Of a stretch of DNA of 64,000 nt, positions 1 through 11,800 are shown one piece after another. Source of the stretch: Serilophus lunatus. Its lineage: Eukaryota; Chordata; Aves; Passeriformes; Eurylaimidae. How positions within the stretch are numbered: the first letter of the stretch is position 1; each line of letters begins with the position of its first letter. The notes beneath the pieces were generated by a model, which made no database searches, had not been told where the DNA came from, and was given only the letters and a program-made list of their open reading frames with translations. Where the stretch lies: positions 64,408 through 128,407 of the forward strand of contig VXBA01003775.1 of assembly GCA_013399895.1 (NCBI GenBank), written 5' to 3'. The position numbers were made by a program, and so were the translations under genes.

Positions 1-1429
1 AAATAAGATTGATTTTCTAGGAATATTCCCATAGTGTTTCAGATACAAAAGCATTTTGCTTTTTGGTCAAAACTACTCCCATCTGCAAAGATTCCAGTAC
101 AGTGTACGGTTCTTTGGTGATTTTACATGGCTATAAAGATTTCTTTTATCTAATAATCACCAGGTATAAGCTGTTTTCTGTTTGGTTTTAGTTTTTGCAA
201 AGACATAAAAGAGAAATGGGAGTTGATTCTTCCCGTAGACTGATACCAAGCACCAGTTATGTTTCCATAAAGAAGCTGATAGAGTTTGCTTGAATCACTT
301 TCTAAATTAAATGTTCCATTGCAACCACATATTCTTGAGATCCTGGGTTACACAGTAAGGAAAAAAATCCTTAGGCTGAAATTACTAGACAACTATTCAG
401 AAATCTTTGGACTGCTTAGTGCAGGAAGGAGACCAGTTAATAGTCATCCAGTTCTGGCAGAGCTGATTTAGGTAAAAGGAAAAGCAATCTGTTGGCTCTT
501 GAGTCAGTTCCTAGGAAGAAAGGCAGAGCTGGCAAGAACAGTCATTACCAGCTATATGTTACTTATTACATATTTCTCAATTTTCCAGGGCTTTTTTTTT
601 TTTTCTTTCATATACAGTTTTCCAGTACAACATTAGCATAAAGGGAGTTCAAGCAATTACTTGCTATCTTTGATAAATGCCAATTGATGTTTAGTAATGA
701 GATGATACTGACTTCTGCTGGGGGGATACAAAATTATTCTTCTGAGCAGTAAATACCAACTTTTTCAAGGGAAAGTCAGTATTTAAATCAAAGAACAATA
801 CCTACATGTTCTCTGAACTCAGAATTTGTTATCTGATTGTTATAAGCATTCTAAATGTCTTTATTAAAATATTTTCTTACCTCTGTATTTTTAACTGAGT
901 TTCCGAAATTAGAGGTACAGAAAAAAAAAACAATTACTTGCCTTTTACAGAGAGAAATAACTGAACATTTTAACCTCAATGAAAATTAACATGTTTTCAT
1001 TATATCTTTAATATGTGAGAAGCTAAACAATAGGAATTAAGCAAACAATTTTTGAGCAAACTGAGACAGAACTTCTTGTGTACATACCAGCAGCAATTTC
1101 ATCTTATTTTAATGTTTAACTCGTATGTTTTTCATTTACACACTTTGAGTTTAGTAATTGTAATAGTTAATTTAAAAGTGTGCTCTTCTGTAGATCACGC
1201 TCAGCTGAAACACTTTTACAATTCAACAATAACAAAACAATTTGCTTGCCTTTGATTTCAAGAGTACGCTTTCTTTAAAGAAATGTGTGTATGTGAAATG
1301 AACAGTGAAACTGTTTTTTTTGCCTGGACCTGAAAATAAGTATTTCTTGTGCTATATTGGTATAACATTACTGGAGACTTTGAAGTCTGTCAAACTCCAT
1401 TTTCCATCCTTAAAAAACATAATACTGAT

Positions 1430-1505
1430 ACAGAATCATGAAATCCTCATGCTGAAAGGTCATGCAGAACCCTACAAACATTTAAACAATATCCAACCTT
1501 TACAC
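1430..1505 (-). repeat. possible degraded CR1 3' end
   Basis: The plus strand reads AGAATCATGAAATCC and then GAAAGGTCATGCAGAACC, ending in ATCCAACC. This is the order of words in the reverse complement of avian CR1 3' tails (AGAATCATAGAAT, then GGAAAGGACC, then GTCCAACC). The match is loose and interrupted, so it may be chance. An alignment to CR1 consensus sequences would settle it. Confidence 0.3.
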
Positions 1506-1740
1506 AATTATCTATCCTAGGGTAAGAATTTATGTAAATTGAAATCTGCTATATAAACAAGAGTGTCCTATGTAAATATAGATCTATGTGATATTTTTAA
1601 CACATTCACACAAATAGTATATGCTGCCATGTAGGAGTGGGTCACTGCTTATATTTTTGACAGTGTAGATTTAAATAGCTATCAGATAAATATGAAATCT
1701 AATATACAGATTATATCTAATATTTATTGCTTTGATACAG

Positions 1741-1815
1741 AATATTATAGAAATATAGAATACTACTGTAGACAGTTTGCTTTTCAGCTATCGGTGTAGA
1801 CCAACCCCTTCCTTC
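1741..1815 (-). repeat. possible degraded CR1 3' end
   Basis: The words TATAGAAATATAGAATACTA, then GTAGACCAACCCCTT, fall at the spacing expected of an inverted CR1 tail (ATAGAATCATAGAAT followed by AGTCCAACCCCTT). The middle is poorly matched. This is a weak call of the same kind as the piece 300 bp upstream; the two could be parts of one insertion. Confidence 0.3.
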
Positions 1816-4800
1816 AGGAAAAGGAAATGTTTGGTTAGCTGGGCCAAATTCTGCCAATGCCTACATTGCTTTTATTCTTGATACACAGCAGTGTATACTG
1901 ATGTTCTGCTGAATGCAGAATTTTCCTCACTGTTTATATTAATATAGAAGTTGTTTAAATATCAGGTCAATCCCTGGTTTATTTATACTTACTTTAAATG
2001 ATTAAATGGATCCAAATCAATTGTACATGATTTAACTCATGTAAGGCATGAGCAGGCACATGAAGAGAGCCACTTTATCTACTGGTCCCAGAGAGAGTCT
2101 CTGATCTCAAGGCTGCTATCTCAGCACTTTGGCTGTATTTCTAAAGCCAGGCAGTATGAATCCAAGCCACTGCCCAAAGATTTCACGGTGGTACTTGGAT
2201 CTCATCCACCAGACCAATGTGCTTGTCTGTTGTACTCTGTCACACAAAAGCCCACACGAAGCTGAGTCCAGTGAAACCTTTCAGACTGCCTTGAGTAACA
2301 AACAGCAAACATCGCTGCTGCTGGCACATTATGGAACAGTTTTCTGTGCCTCTCTGATTTCTAAATCATCTACTGCATCCAGCAGTATGGTATCCAGATT
2401 TGTTTTGTAGTTGGAGATGGGAATCCTTTCCCCATTGGTGGATCCTGGCATGCTCTTCCAACCGCACAAAGCTTAATTTTTTTCAAAGAGGAGATACAGA
2501 TTTTTTCATTATGCGTCAATAAGATGTTGTCAAAATAATTACCTAAAATCGTAGTATCTTGAGGTTAGCTCCTTTCACATTTCTTTCCCAGCTGACTGGC
2601 ATTTAGTTGCCATAAAGAACAGGCTCTATTAAAGAGGTATGGCAGGAGCCATTGCATAATTTTACCCAAGACACATTCATAGAGTCTAGAATTGGATTGT
2701 TCTGTATTTCTGATGAGGTACAGAGTCATCAAGTTTCCTATTAAATGAGCTGACTGCAGAATATCTAGTTCTTTGCATATGTTAGTCAGTGGGTATCTTC
2801 CTGTTACAGGGGGTAGCAGCCCTTGCAGCTACATAGCTCAGGAATTCAAGTGGACCAGTGAGAGCTGGATGAGGTCCTAATCTACTTCCATTAACTATCA
2901 ACCAAGTTGCTGACTGGCATATCTCCATGTAAACTGGTGGCATTAATTCAAGAGAGCCTCTGTTTTACAGAGGGTCACAGAAGTTGGGAATGGTTTACAT
3001 CCACTCAGATTACATTGGTTGAGGTAAACACTATTTGGTTGACTTTTGTTCTTTTTTGCCGCAAGTATGTTTTTAAATTCCTGTTTCAGATTAATTTAGC
3101 AGATACCTTACTGCAGGCCACAGTGTTGTAAAGCAGAATGGCTTCTAGAAGTAATGGGGTTTATTTCACTAGAGAAAGATATCTATGATATTTAATATAC
3201 TACCAGCTTTAGGTCTAGTTTTTGTAATTCTTGTCTTCCTATCAAAATAACCTTCATGAATGACCAAGCACCCAAAGAGAAGACAGTGCCTTGAAGACCT
3301 TGTGCAAGGTTTTACACTGTTACCTAATAGACTTTTGTCATTTTACTGTAAGAATTAGTGTGAGTTTTCTCTTTACAGTCAAAGTACAATGACAGACTGA
3401 AGAAAGCCTTTGTAAAAAGTTATAATTAGTTTGAATTAAGGTGTTTTATCACATGAACATTTGAGATAGCAGCACCAAAATTCTAAAATTAGTTACATGT
3501 CAGCATCCACAGATTTTCCAAAGAGGTTTTGAGTCATCTAACATTTACAAGGGCTAATTTTATGTATTTTGACAGTATTTTGTGTGACTATTTTTTTTCT
3601 GCAATAATGAGATTTTCTTTTCTAGCAATTTAATACTATGGACTCTGCAACAATGCAAGAGTCCTTGAAATATTTGGCTCTCAATTTCAATAATAAACTA
3701 ATTGAGAAAAAATATTTGAAAAATTTGCTCAACATGGATCTGAAAATTAATTATCCATTTAAATTAAGCTGCCTTGCCTTCAGCTGCAGAGTTAGTAGTT
3801 TTCACAGAATATATGTACTCTGTAAGTAAAAGACACACTCTTGCTGATTTTTTTTCCTGTGCTTTCTCTGAAACCTTTGTTATGATCCACAATAAAATTT
3901 GCACCTGAAAATCAATACTGCATGTTGTTGTTGGGTCAAAGTATGAGATGCCTGACAGACAAATGAGGGAAGTTGTATGGTTTATGTTCTCAGAGTTTCC
4001 AGACCTCTCTATGCATCTCACCCATTTCCAGTTACGTCTTTGTGGGTGTACAGGGTGTTTATTATTATGTTCTATGGAGGCTGGTGACAGCTGAAAGTGG
4101 ATTGGCAAAAATAATCATGTAAACATATGTTTGAAATGATTAACAGCAGCAGGTCAGGAAAATGCTGGTTCTGACTCGAAATAGCAAAGTCTACCTTTGT
4201 TTTAACATTGCTGTGCTGAACACTTCAGTGGTGATTCTGCAGCTGGGTATAATGCAATTTTCTGCAGAGTAATTTTGTTAATTTGGAATCTGACAAAATG
4301 TTAGTGAAATGTTAAAATGATTGAAATTAAACTGTCCATTTCAGAAAACAACTGCATTTAGAAAGAATCCGAGATCTGTTTTTTTATAAACTTGTGTTTG
4401 TTGTGACCCTTTAATGCAGGAGTTCAATGCAGAACTTGGAACCAGTCCAAAATATAGGCATCTAAAGTGCTACAGATCGACATTTTTAGCAACTGAATTA
4501 CTGGAATGAATCCAGAAGCAGGTGTTTGATCTTTAGGTCTGCTTGTAAAGCTGAAACCACCAAGCAGAGCTGCCTAATCAACAGGGAACACTAAAGACAG
4601 GGTGAGTTGTAATGTCAGTCTTCAATCCCAGTCTATTACTCAGGGCTGGAAAGAAGTACCTCTGTCTGCCTAGGATCCACGTTCCTAACTCCACCATGTG
4701 CACTCCAGTTTTTGTCCTGAATTTTATGGATTTTGTCCTGAGGAGCAAGTAGACTTGCTCTTCTTCAAACTTTGTGATACAACAAAAAAGGTCATATTCT

Positions 4801-4837
4801 GACATCCTCAATTTTTTCATTGCTATTCACACAGAAA

Positions 4838-4905
4838 GTAAAAGATCTGGGTTTAATGCCCTTCTGCACCTGTGGGAGTTATTTCTCAGCCTTTTTAGAA
4901 ACCCA
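4838..4905 (+). repeat. probable MIR/CORE-SINE fragment
   Basis: The segment AAAGATCTGGGTTTAATGCC is followed by TCTGCACC and TGGGAGTTATTTCTCAGCC. It follows the MIR order GACCTGGGTTCAAATCCC, CTCTGCCACT, TGGGCAAGTTACTTAACC. The likeness covers the B-box-proximal and core region only; the tail is not recognisable. MIR elements predate the amniote radiation, so this gives age but no lineage. Confidence 0.5.
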
Positions 4906-6245
4906 CAGTATGAATTTAAGGTGATATGCTTTTTTATTGTTGGAGGGGCACTGCTGACACCTAAGCTGAAGTTGCAAGTCTGTGTATAAATTAATTGCAC
5001 ATTAACTGACTGAGAGAAAAAGAGAGCAGAAGAGGGAGTATAGCTGATGATTAAGCTGATGAAAAGCTGGAAAGGGACTTGGGGGAAGAACCTGACTTCT
5101 GGGCTTCCTGTAAGGCCTGGGTCTATATTTTAGTCAGTCAGAAGGTGCTAAAATTCCTAAACACATTTTGAAAAGAAAATAGACTAACATCACCTCTGTT
5201 TCAATGCAAAGTTCCTGCTAAACTTTGGTCACTTTAACTCTTCTCTCTGAGAACTCTACTGTCAAAACAGCCCCAAGAGAAGGTATTCCTACCCCACACA
5301 GCCTGCAGCCTGAGTTAGGTTTGCATTTCCTCAGGCAAAGCAAAAATAGTTTCCCGCTCTGCTCCCTACCTGTGCTCAAGCCATTAGGGGAGCTCATGTG
5401 GGAAGGTCTAGATTGTCTACAAGCTGTGTTTTGGGAAAATTACAGACACCACTGCTTTTTGCTTGTAAAGCCAGCTGAGGGTTCTCGGGACTTCTCGGAG
5501 CACAAGTAGTGGATTGAGTGTTACATCTCATTTTGGATCCCATCCAAATTACAACTAGAATACTCAGTCCCCTTGAGACTGGGTCAGCTTTGAACATGTT
5601 CAGGCATAACATGTGAGGGACTTTACAACTGAAAATCAAGGGTGAAATTTAGATGGCTTCAGGGGGAGGTGGTGCAACCTTGGTGCCTACATTTTATGCA
5701 AAGAGCAAAAAATCTGCCTGTGGCCATATTCCTCACAGGGGCTGGGGAGGGAAAACAGGAAAAGCATCTTCTTTCAGCAGACTGCACGGACTCTTTTCTA
5801 CTTGGCTCAATTTAATTTTATTGAGAATAAGCCTGAAAACATGTTTTAACTATTCTTGCTTCTCCTGGATGTTTGCACTGTTCCATTTAGGTGAAAATTA
5901 ATACTAAACTAGCATGTTGAAGCTCTACAGTCTTCAGCTGTGACTAATCAGCACCTTCCACTGCTCAGGGCTTTTGATGCTGGGAGCAATGAATGGTGCT
6001 GACTGTAGGCATGTCTCTGAATGATTAGTCCATTGGATCACATGCCAAAATTATAAGTGTTATATTAGATGAACAGATGAGGGCTATTAAATTACATGCA
6101 GGGGAGTGGAGGGAGATAGTTGTGGCTAGAACTTTGTATTTTCTTTAGCTGGGGGTTTTTGCCATTCTTGGGTGACAGCACTTAAGTAGGGGGGCAATCC
6201 CCACCATGCACAGTCCAAAAGTTGCAAAGTGCTGAGGACTGTAGC

Positions 6246-6286
6246 CTCAGTTCAGCAAATCACTGAATTAGTTTTAAATATGTGAG
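6246..6286 (+). repeat. short ancient-repeat-like segment
   Basis: GTAGCCTCAGTTCAGCAAATCACTG resembles a word I associate with old sauropsid repeats (TTCAGCAAAGCACTTAAGCAC). It is only about 40 bp, so the call is weak and rests on memory of the motif rather than an alignment. Confidence 0.25.
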
Positions 6287-7676
6287 AAAAGTCCTTGTGG
6301 TTTCTTTAAACATGTTTTACCTAGAAATGGGTAAGTATTCATATCACCATGGGGAAGCCTCAGTCACATTTACACTGAGGCCTGCCTTGTATTGTCTTCA
6401 CATCCTAGCACAATCCTATATAATTACACCCACAAAGCCATTACTTCTAAGGCCTGCTTTCCTCAAAGGATCCCTTATGGCTGCTTTGTAAAATAGCTCA
6501 TAAAAAACCTGTGCTTCTTGTCCACTCTGCTATTCATTCAGAGTTTCACCTGCACAAAGGGTTGAAACCCCAGGGTGGTTTATGTCTCCTCTTGTGAGGC
6601 CCTTGAAGATCAGATAACTAAATCAACTGCAGAGTAGCAGAATGGTGCTGTCTGCTTTCAACCTCGTCACTAAGTTTTAGCTCAGGTGTTCTTATTCTTG
6701 CTCTTCGGTTTATAACCATGCCTACAGGCCTTGTTTCACTAGCAGTTGCATGAGTGCATGCTATGACACAGTCCTTGTCCTGAAAGGCCCATGGGCCTGC
6801 AGGAATGCTGGCACAGAAAAGCTACAATCCTTTCTGCCTTTACACAGGACATCATGATAGTTATGTCTTAGGAACGATAGTATGGATTAGTTCCCGTTTC
6901 TGTACTTATCAGTGCCTCCAAGTTGTGGTGTAAAACAAGGAACTAAAATGTTACCAGTGAGGCTGATGTGGATTCCAGTCCCCAGGGGCAAAGGGACTAG
7001 GGGAGTTACAAAGGCTGTTAGCTTAAAAAATGTCCAAACTTCCTGTGGTAAACATGTAGGTGCTCAACATCAGGCCATCAAGGCAAGTGTGTAGTTTGTT
7101 AGGTGGCTGAGGGAGGAGTTCTTCCCGTTGGAGTGCTGCAGGGGCACCAGCTTGGAGGAGATTGCCAACATTACAAGTCACATGCACATGATTTAGACTT
7201 TCCTCTATGTGACAGTAGCTTAAACACTTTTACGTGCATATTGTTACAATAATAGGGTATTGAAGGTGTCAGTCCTGGATTTCTAAGCCTTCTGTATGTT
7301 CAGACCTTTCTGAACTGTTTGTAACGGGACTTGAATAGACAGAAAGGACATCATTAGAGCAGATCTCTAGTCTTAATTGCATAAAAACCTTGTACAGCCA
7401 CTGTCTGAAACCAGCACTCAGTTCAAACAGTGTCATAACCTCTAGATTCATTTTTTCTGTTTTATCAGGACAAATTAACCCATTAGCTGCACAGACTCTA
7501 TTGTGAGTCAGAGGTATATGACTCATATGAATAGAACACATTTCTATTCTGGTTTTAATTAACTTGGCCTCCACCCAAATCCTCCTTAGAAATGAAAGAT
7601 ACTGGATTAGCTGAAGTCCACAGCACATTTTTTATGGTTTTTGCTAAACTTACATGTGTATTTTTATAATGCTACC

Positions 7677-7697
7677 AAAAAAAAAAAAAAAAAAAAA
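7677..7697 (+). repeat. poly(A) run, 21 A
   Basis: An uninterrupted run of 21 A. No target-site duplication or retroposed body was recognised immediately upstream, so it is listed as a simple repeat rather than a retroposon tail. Confidence 0.9.
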
Positions 7698-7975
7698 GAT
7701 TCCCTTGAGTGCACAAGCTTAAAAGGTAAGCAGCAGGACTGCCTTATTTGACAGTGTTAAAGTATTGCAATTAATCTGTTTGGTTTATTTGCCATGCAAA
7801 CTATAAAAGAACAGGGGGAAAAAAGAAATACACAATTCTAATGCATTGGGAAAATAGTCCCAGTCTTGATTCAGACAAATAGAAAGTAAGTTTGTGAAGA
7901 TAGAATTTCAATAAAAGTACAGTCTTAAGGTGGCATATACCATTGTGATTTTCATAATTTTCCTACCAGGGAACC

Positions 7976-8038
7976 AACCCTCCCTTCCTTTCTTTTCGTT
8001 CCCTCCTTTCCCTCCTTTCTTTCCTTCCTTCCTTCTTA
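7976..8038 (+). repeat. (CCTT)-rich polypyrimidine tract
   Basis: About 60 bases almost wholly C and T, built from imperfect CCTT/CCCTTT units and ending in three clean TTCC units. This is a low-complexity tract, likely length-variable. Confidence 0.85.
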
Positions 8039-8724
8039 ATTAATTGGTCAGGATCCCTGTCAGTATTGCTAATTGTGTCATTGCGCCTTCTCTTAATAAA
8101 GCAATACTACAATTAAATAATCTCCTCAAATATAAATTGCAGAGAGGGTAATCTGAGCCACTGCTTAGGGTAGCCTGTCAAAACAGAAGCAATACTATTT
8201 TGTATTTACACAATTTTAAAAGAATCAAAAGAAAAACAAGAAAACAAAACCACCCCTCTCTGACCCTTGCAGAAATCAAAGCCAGAATCTTACTTAACAC
8301 TAAACTTTCTTCATGGCACCTTAGGGACTCTTAATGTAAATGAGAAGCAGGCATTCAGATACTCCATAGAGCCTTCCCTCAACACCACAATCTCTGAACA
8401 ACACAGAATAAAAGCAGAGAGAGTGAGAAGAGAGAGAAATGTACCTCTCTGTATAGTCTGCAGCATGCTCATGTAACACGAGTAGGGTGGGCCAGCTGGC
8501 CGTGAAATGACCTACACTGATAAATTAATCAGGAGTATGTTCCCTGTGCCACCAACTGCCCGATGACTAATAAGTTAGTTTTCTTCTTTGGCAGGTTCTG
8601 GGTTACTTGTAGCTGGAGGAAAAATGTCAGGTTTTAAAAGAGGTTTGGTTTGAGGGGCTCTGAAATGAAAACTTGCATGTGGACCACTACTTCCCAGACT
8701 CTGCAGTCCCACAGTTTAATTCCA

Positions 8725-8875
8725 GTGGCTTAGAGCACTTAATCGAGGTCTGCCTTGAGCTCTGCCTGCTGTCAGTTAGTCCCGATAAAGCCCTAATTCG
8801 CTTTCTCATTGCTTAAGTGGTGACATTAGGACTTTCATCAAAGCAAAGAAATTAAAGGCACGTAGCAGACTAGGT
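8725..8875. promoter_or_regulatory. candidate conserved non-coding element
   Basis: No repeat resemblance and no open frame. The segment holds a TCF/LEF-type ATCAAAG (8837-8843) next to a second CAAAG, plus CTTAATCG, CCTAATTCG and GCTTAAGTGG words. This is the look of a vertebrate developmental enhancer, judged from word content only. Confidence 0.25.
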
Positions 8876-11800
8876 TTCATTTAGCCAGAGCTTCATATCC
8901 AGATTCAGAGATTTTTCTGTCTTGGAGGGACACTGTCCTCTCATGCAAGAAAGGTAGTGTGGCAGGAAATTGTTACAATACACACTTGCCCAATCACTGT
9001 AGAAAGTTACCCAGTTGGTAGGAAGCAGATTTAGGGCACAGATTTATCTACTGATATTTTGAATAGTTACACTGCTTTTCAGGAACATGCATGTTCCTCA
9101 GCTGGAAGTTTTGATCTTTAACTTATGAAATTCTATTGCTGATAACTAGACCTTGCTTTTCATTTTTCCTTTGCCGCAGTGGATTTTTCATGCCCCCATT
9201 GACTGAGGTTGGATTACCAAACCTGTCTGGATTCTAGTTTTATGCTTACAATAATGTACTTCCATTGGACAGAGCTCCTTTATATAATAATCTACAAAGC
9301 ACTGTAGATCTGCACGAGGATGTAGAGGGTAATGTGAAGATAGGATACTAATAGGCAAGTATGTCTGAGTCATTCCTTTCTCCTTTGGGGATATATGTAC
9401 AGGGAAATCTGCATCAAACCTCAATATGTCCTCTTTACCATGGAAAAGATCCAAGGCTCTCCTTCACTTTGTGGTTAAGGAAGTTATGTGTAGTCATACT
9501 ACTAGAAGGAGGAAGAAGCATCTGTACACTGATGTGAGATAAGAGGATGGAGCTTTCTGGGCAGTACAGTCCAAGCACCTTTATTAAAATCTTTCCTAAC
9601 AAACCTATAACTTGCATTCTGAGCACTTTCAGGAAATTGGCTGAACTATCTTTTGCTGCTGAGTGTTTCGTGTGCACTTCAACACTTTAACACCAGAAGT
9701 CTTGTCATCCTCTGTTCTCTCCTCTCGTATGACACGACCTCACCCAGTAATTTTGGTATTAAGACTGTTAACTTCTGCTGCTTCTAAGATTTCTTTCCCA
9801 ATGGCTCAGCTACCCAGGCAGACCTCTGGGATGGAGAATGAAACCACAGTTAGTAACACCAACAGAAAACTGCTGTCTCAAGTCAGACAAAATTTTCCAC
9901 TAGGTGAATTCCCCCAATTAAAAATCAGAAGATTTATTCCAAGGAATCAAGACACGCCTATTATTTAAACGCAATTTCTCTTTTATTACTGGCTTATTAA
10001 AACTTACCATTCTCTATTAATCAGCATTTCTTAATTAACATAAAATTCCCAGGGTCTGGTACAATTCCACCACCCACAATCCAGTTCTATCCTGTTCTAT
10101 TTAGACCACATATTGCTAGAGTATGTAGGATTATATTGCATGCTGCAATTATTTTCAGGGAGGACTGTGACACTTGGCCTTGATCTTGGCTTTCTCTAGT
10201 ACAGAACATTGTAAGTATTCTGTATTTATTTATAACTTGTTGAGAGGAACAACAGAGGCAGGCTGACACTGCACTCTCTTCTTTACATCGTAATTCTCAG
10301 ATGGGTCTCAGGAATTACAGGGAGGAGAGCTTTGCCATTTGGAGGAAAGGTCTTACAATTTAATCAGAATACAATTTTATCCAACCACCCAGTTCAATCA
10401 GACAGTCCAATTATGGTGTAGGTTGAGCAAGACTCTCTGTGCAGGGTTCCCTTGAGTTGTTTTTAGTTATGAAATAAAAATAAGTAATTAGGTCAGTTAT
10501 ACTCTATTGACTTCTAGTCATACAGCTTTCAGGAGTATATAGCAGCATAGTTTTGCCTGAATTTATATTTGGCATCTCCGCACCATGACTAGGCTTTGCC
10601 ATCAGTTGAAAGCTAAACTGGGAGTGCTCATTCCAAATGGCAAATAACAAGTGTGCTTGTCTCTGGACTTGCACATATAAGTCGTATGGATTTGTCTCTG
10701 GTTTTAACCCTTGCAATACTGCAGGGGAGTAGTCTCAGTCCAGTTCTAAAAGAACTGCATCAGCTCTCCCATCACCATCTAAGAACAGTGGATACTTTCC
10801 TGGGTGCCTTGTTTCCTCCCTGACTGACTCCTGAGATCTTGTAGCCTTCATATCAAATTTTTCTTAACTACTGTAACCCTTCAGAAATTTCTGGCTCCCA
10901 AATCCTGCTTCTTCTGATTGCTCCTAATGACCTTCTCCATCTTCTCCCTGGCAGTTGCTTAACCCAACATCCAAATAATCAATGTCATGCAGCTGACCAT
11001 GCCATTGTTTCACCAAAACCCCATTTTTTCCAAACTGTCCTTAAACACTTATGTAATTTCTTTTTCTTTTCTCCAAGCCACTTTAAAGGCTTTGAATGGT
11101 TTCTTTATCTGGCTGCATGTAGCAACTGATAGAGCTTCTTATTTCTATCATCAACCTATCATTTTCTATGGACATGCTCAAAACAATCACTCGTCCCCTT
11201 GCTATAATTTTAAAACATAGGACTGAAAAAACCTGTATCAATCAGTTTGCCACAACCCAGCACATTCTGCAACATAATTTGCAATACCTTCTTCTTTTCT
11301 CCTAAGGATTATTCTAATGAAAAAATCCAAATTCTGACACAGCAAAGAGACTGTGGCCATTGCTTCTTCAAAGGCTGGTTGACTATATGACTGCTCACAC
11401 CGACTGCAGTTTAGTGACTGAGTATGGCTCCATGTCTCTGCCCATTGCATTACAGAGCAATAATAAGCCTGAAATGTGCTGGGAAAACCTCAAAAGTGCT
11501 GGAGTTTGGATACATCCCAAATGTTTTGGTTTCTTGTATGCACTTATAGAAGTCAGAAGAGAAAACAGAAAGACCTATAAATGTGCTATTGTTCTTTGCC
11601 ATCCCTGTAACTCTCTGATCCCGTCCTTTTGAATGGCTGCAGTCTTTATTCACTCTTTACTCTTCACTCTCCACCCTTCCATTGCCAATACACACTACTT
11701 TGCATACAGTGCAGCGGAAGGAAATTGGGGAAAGCAGTGACATTGTTGCAAAGTGGAAATGGGGTTTGAGGGATTAACTGAATTTCTTACAGATTAGTTA

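Larger units (their letters stand above)
1..4837. other. AT-rich non-coding DNA
   Basis: No reading frame here exceeds about 95 codons, and none shows a recognisable domain or a convincing splice-flanked exon. The stretch is AT-rich with short homopolymers, for example the T run near 591-604. Two weak CR1-like pieces are listed separately (1430 and 1741). Otherwise I see nothing I can name. The reading as intergenic or intronic DNA is an inference from the lack of coding signal. Confidence 0.7.
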
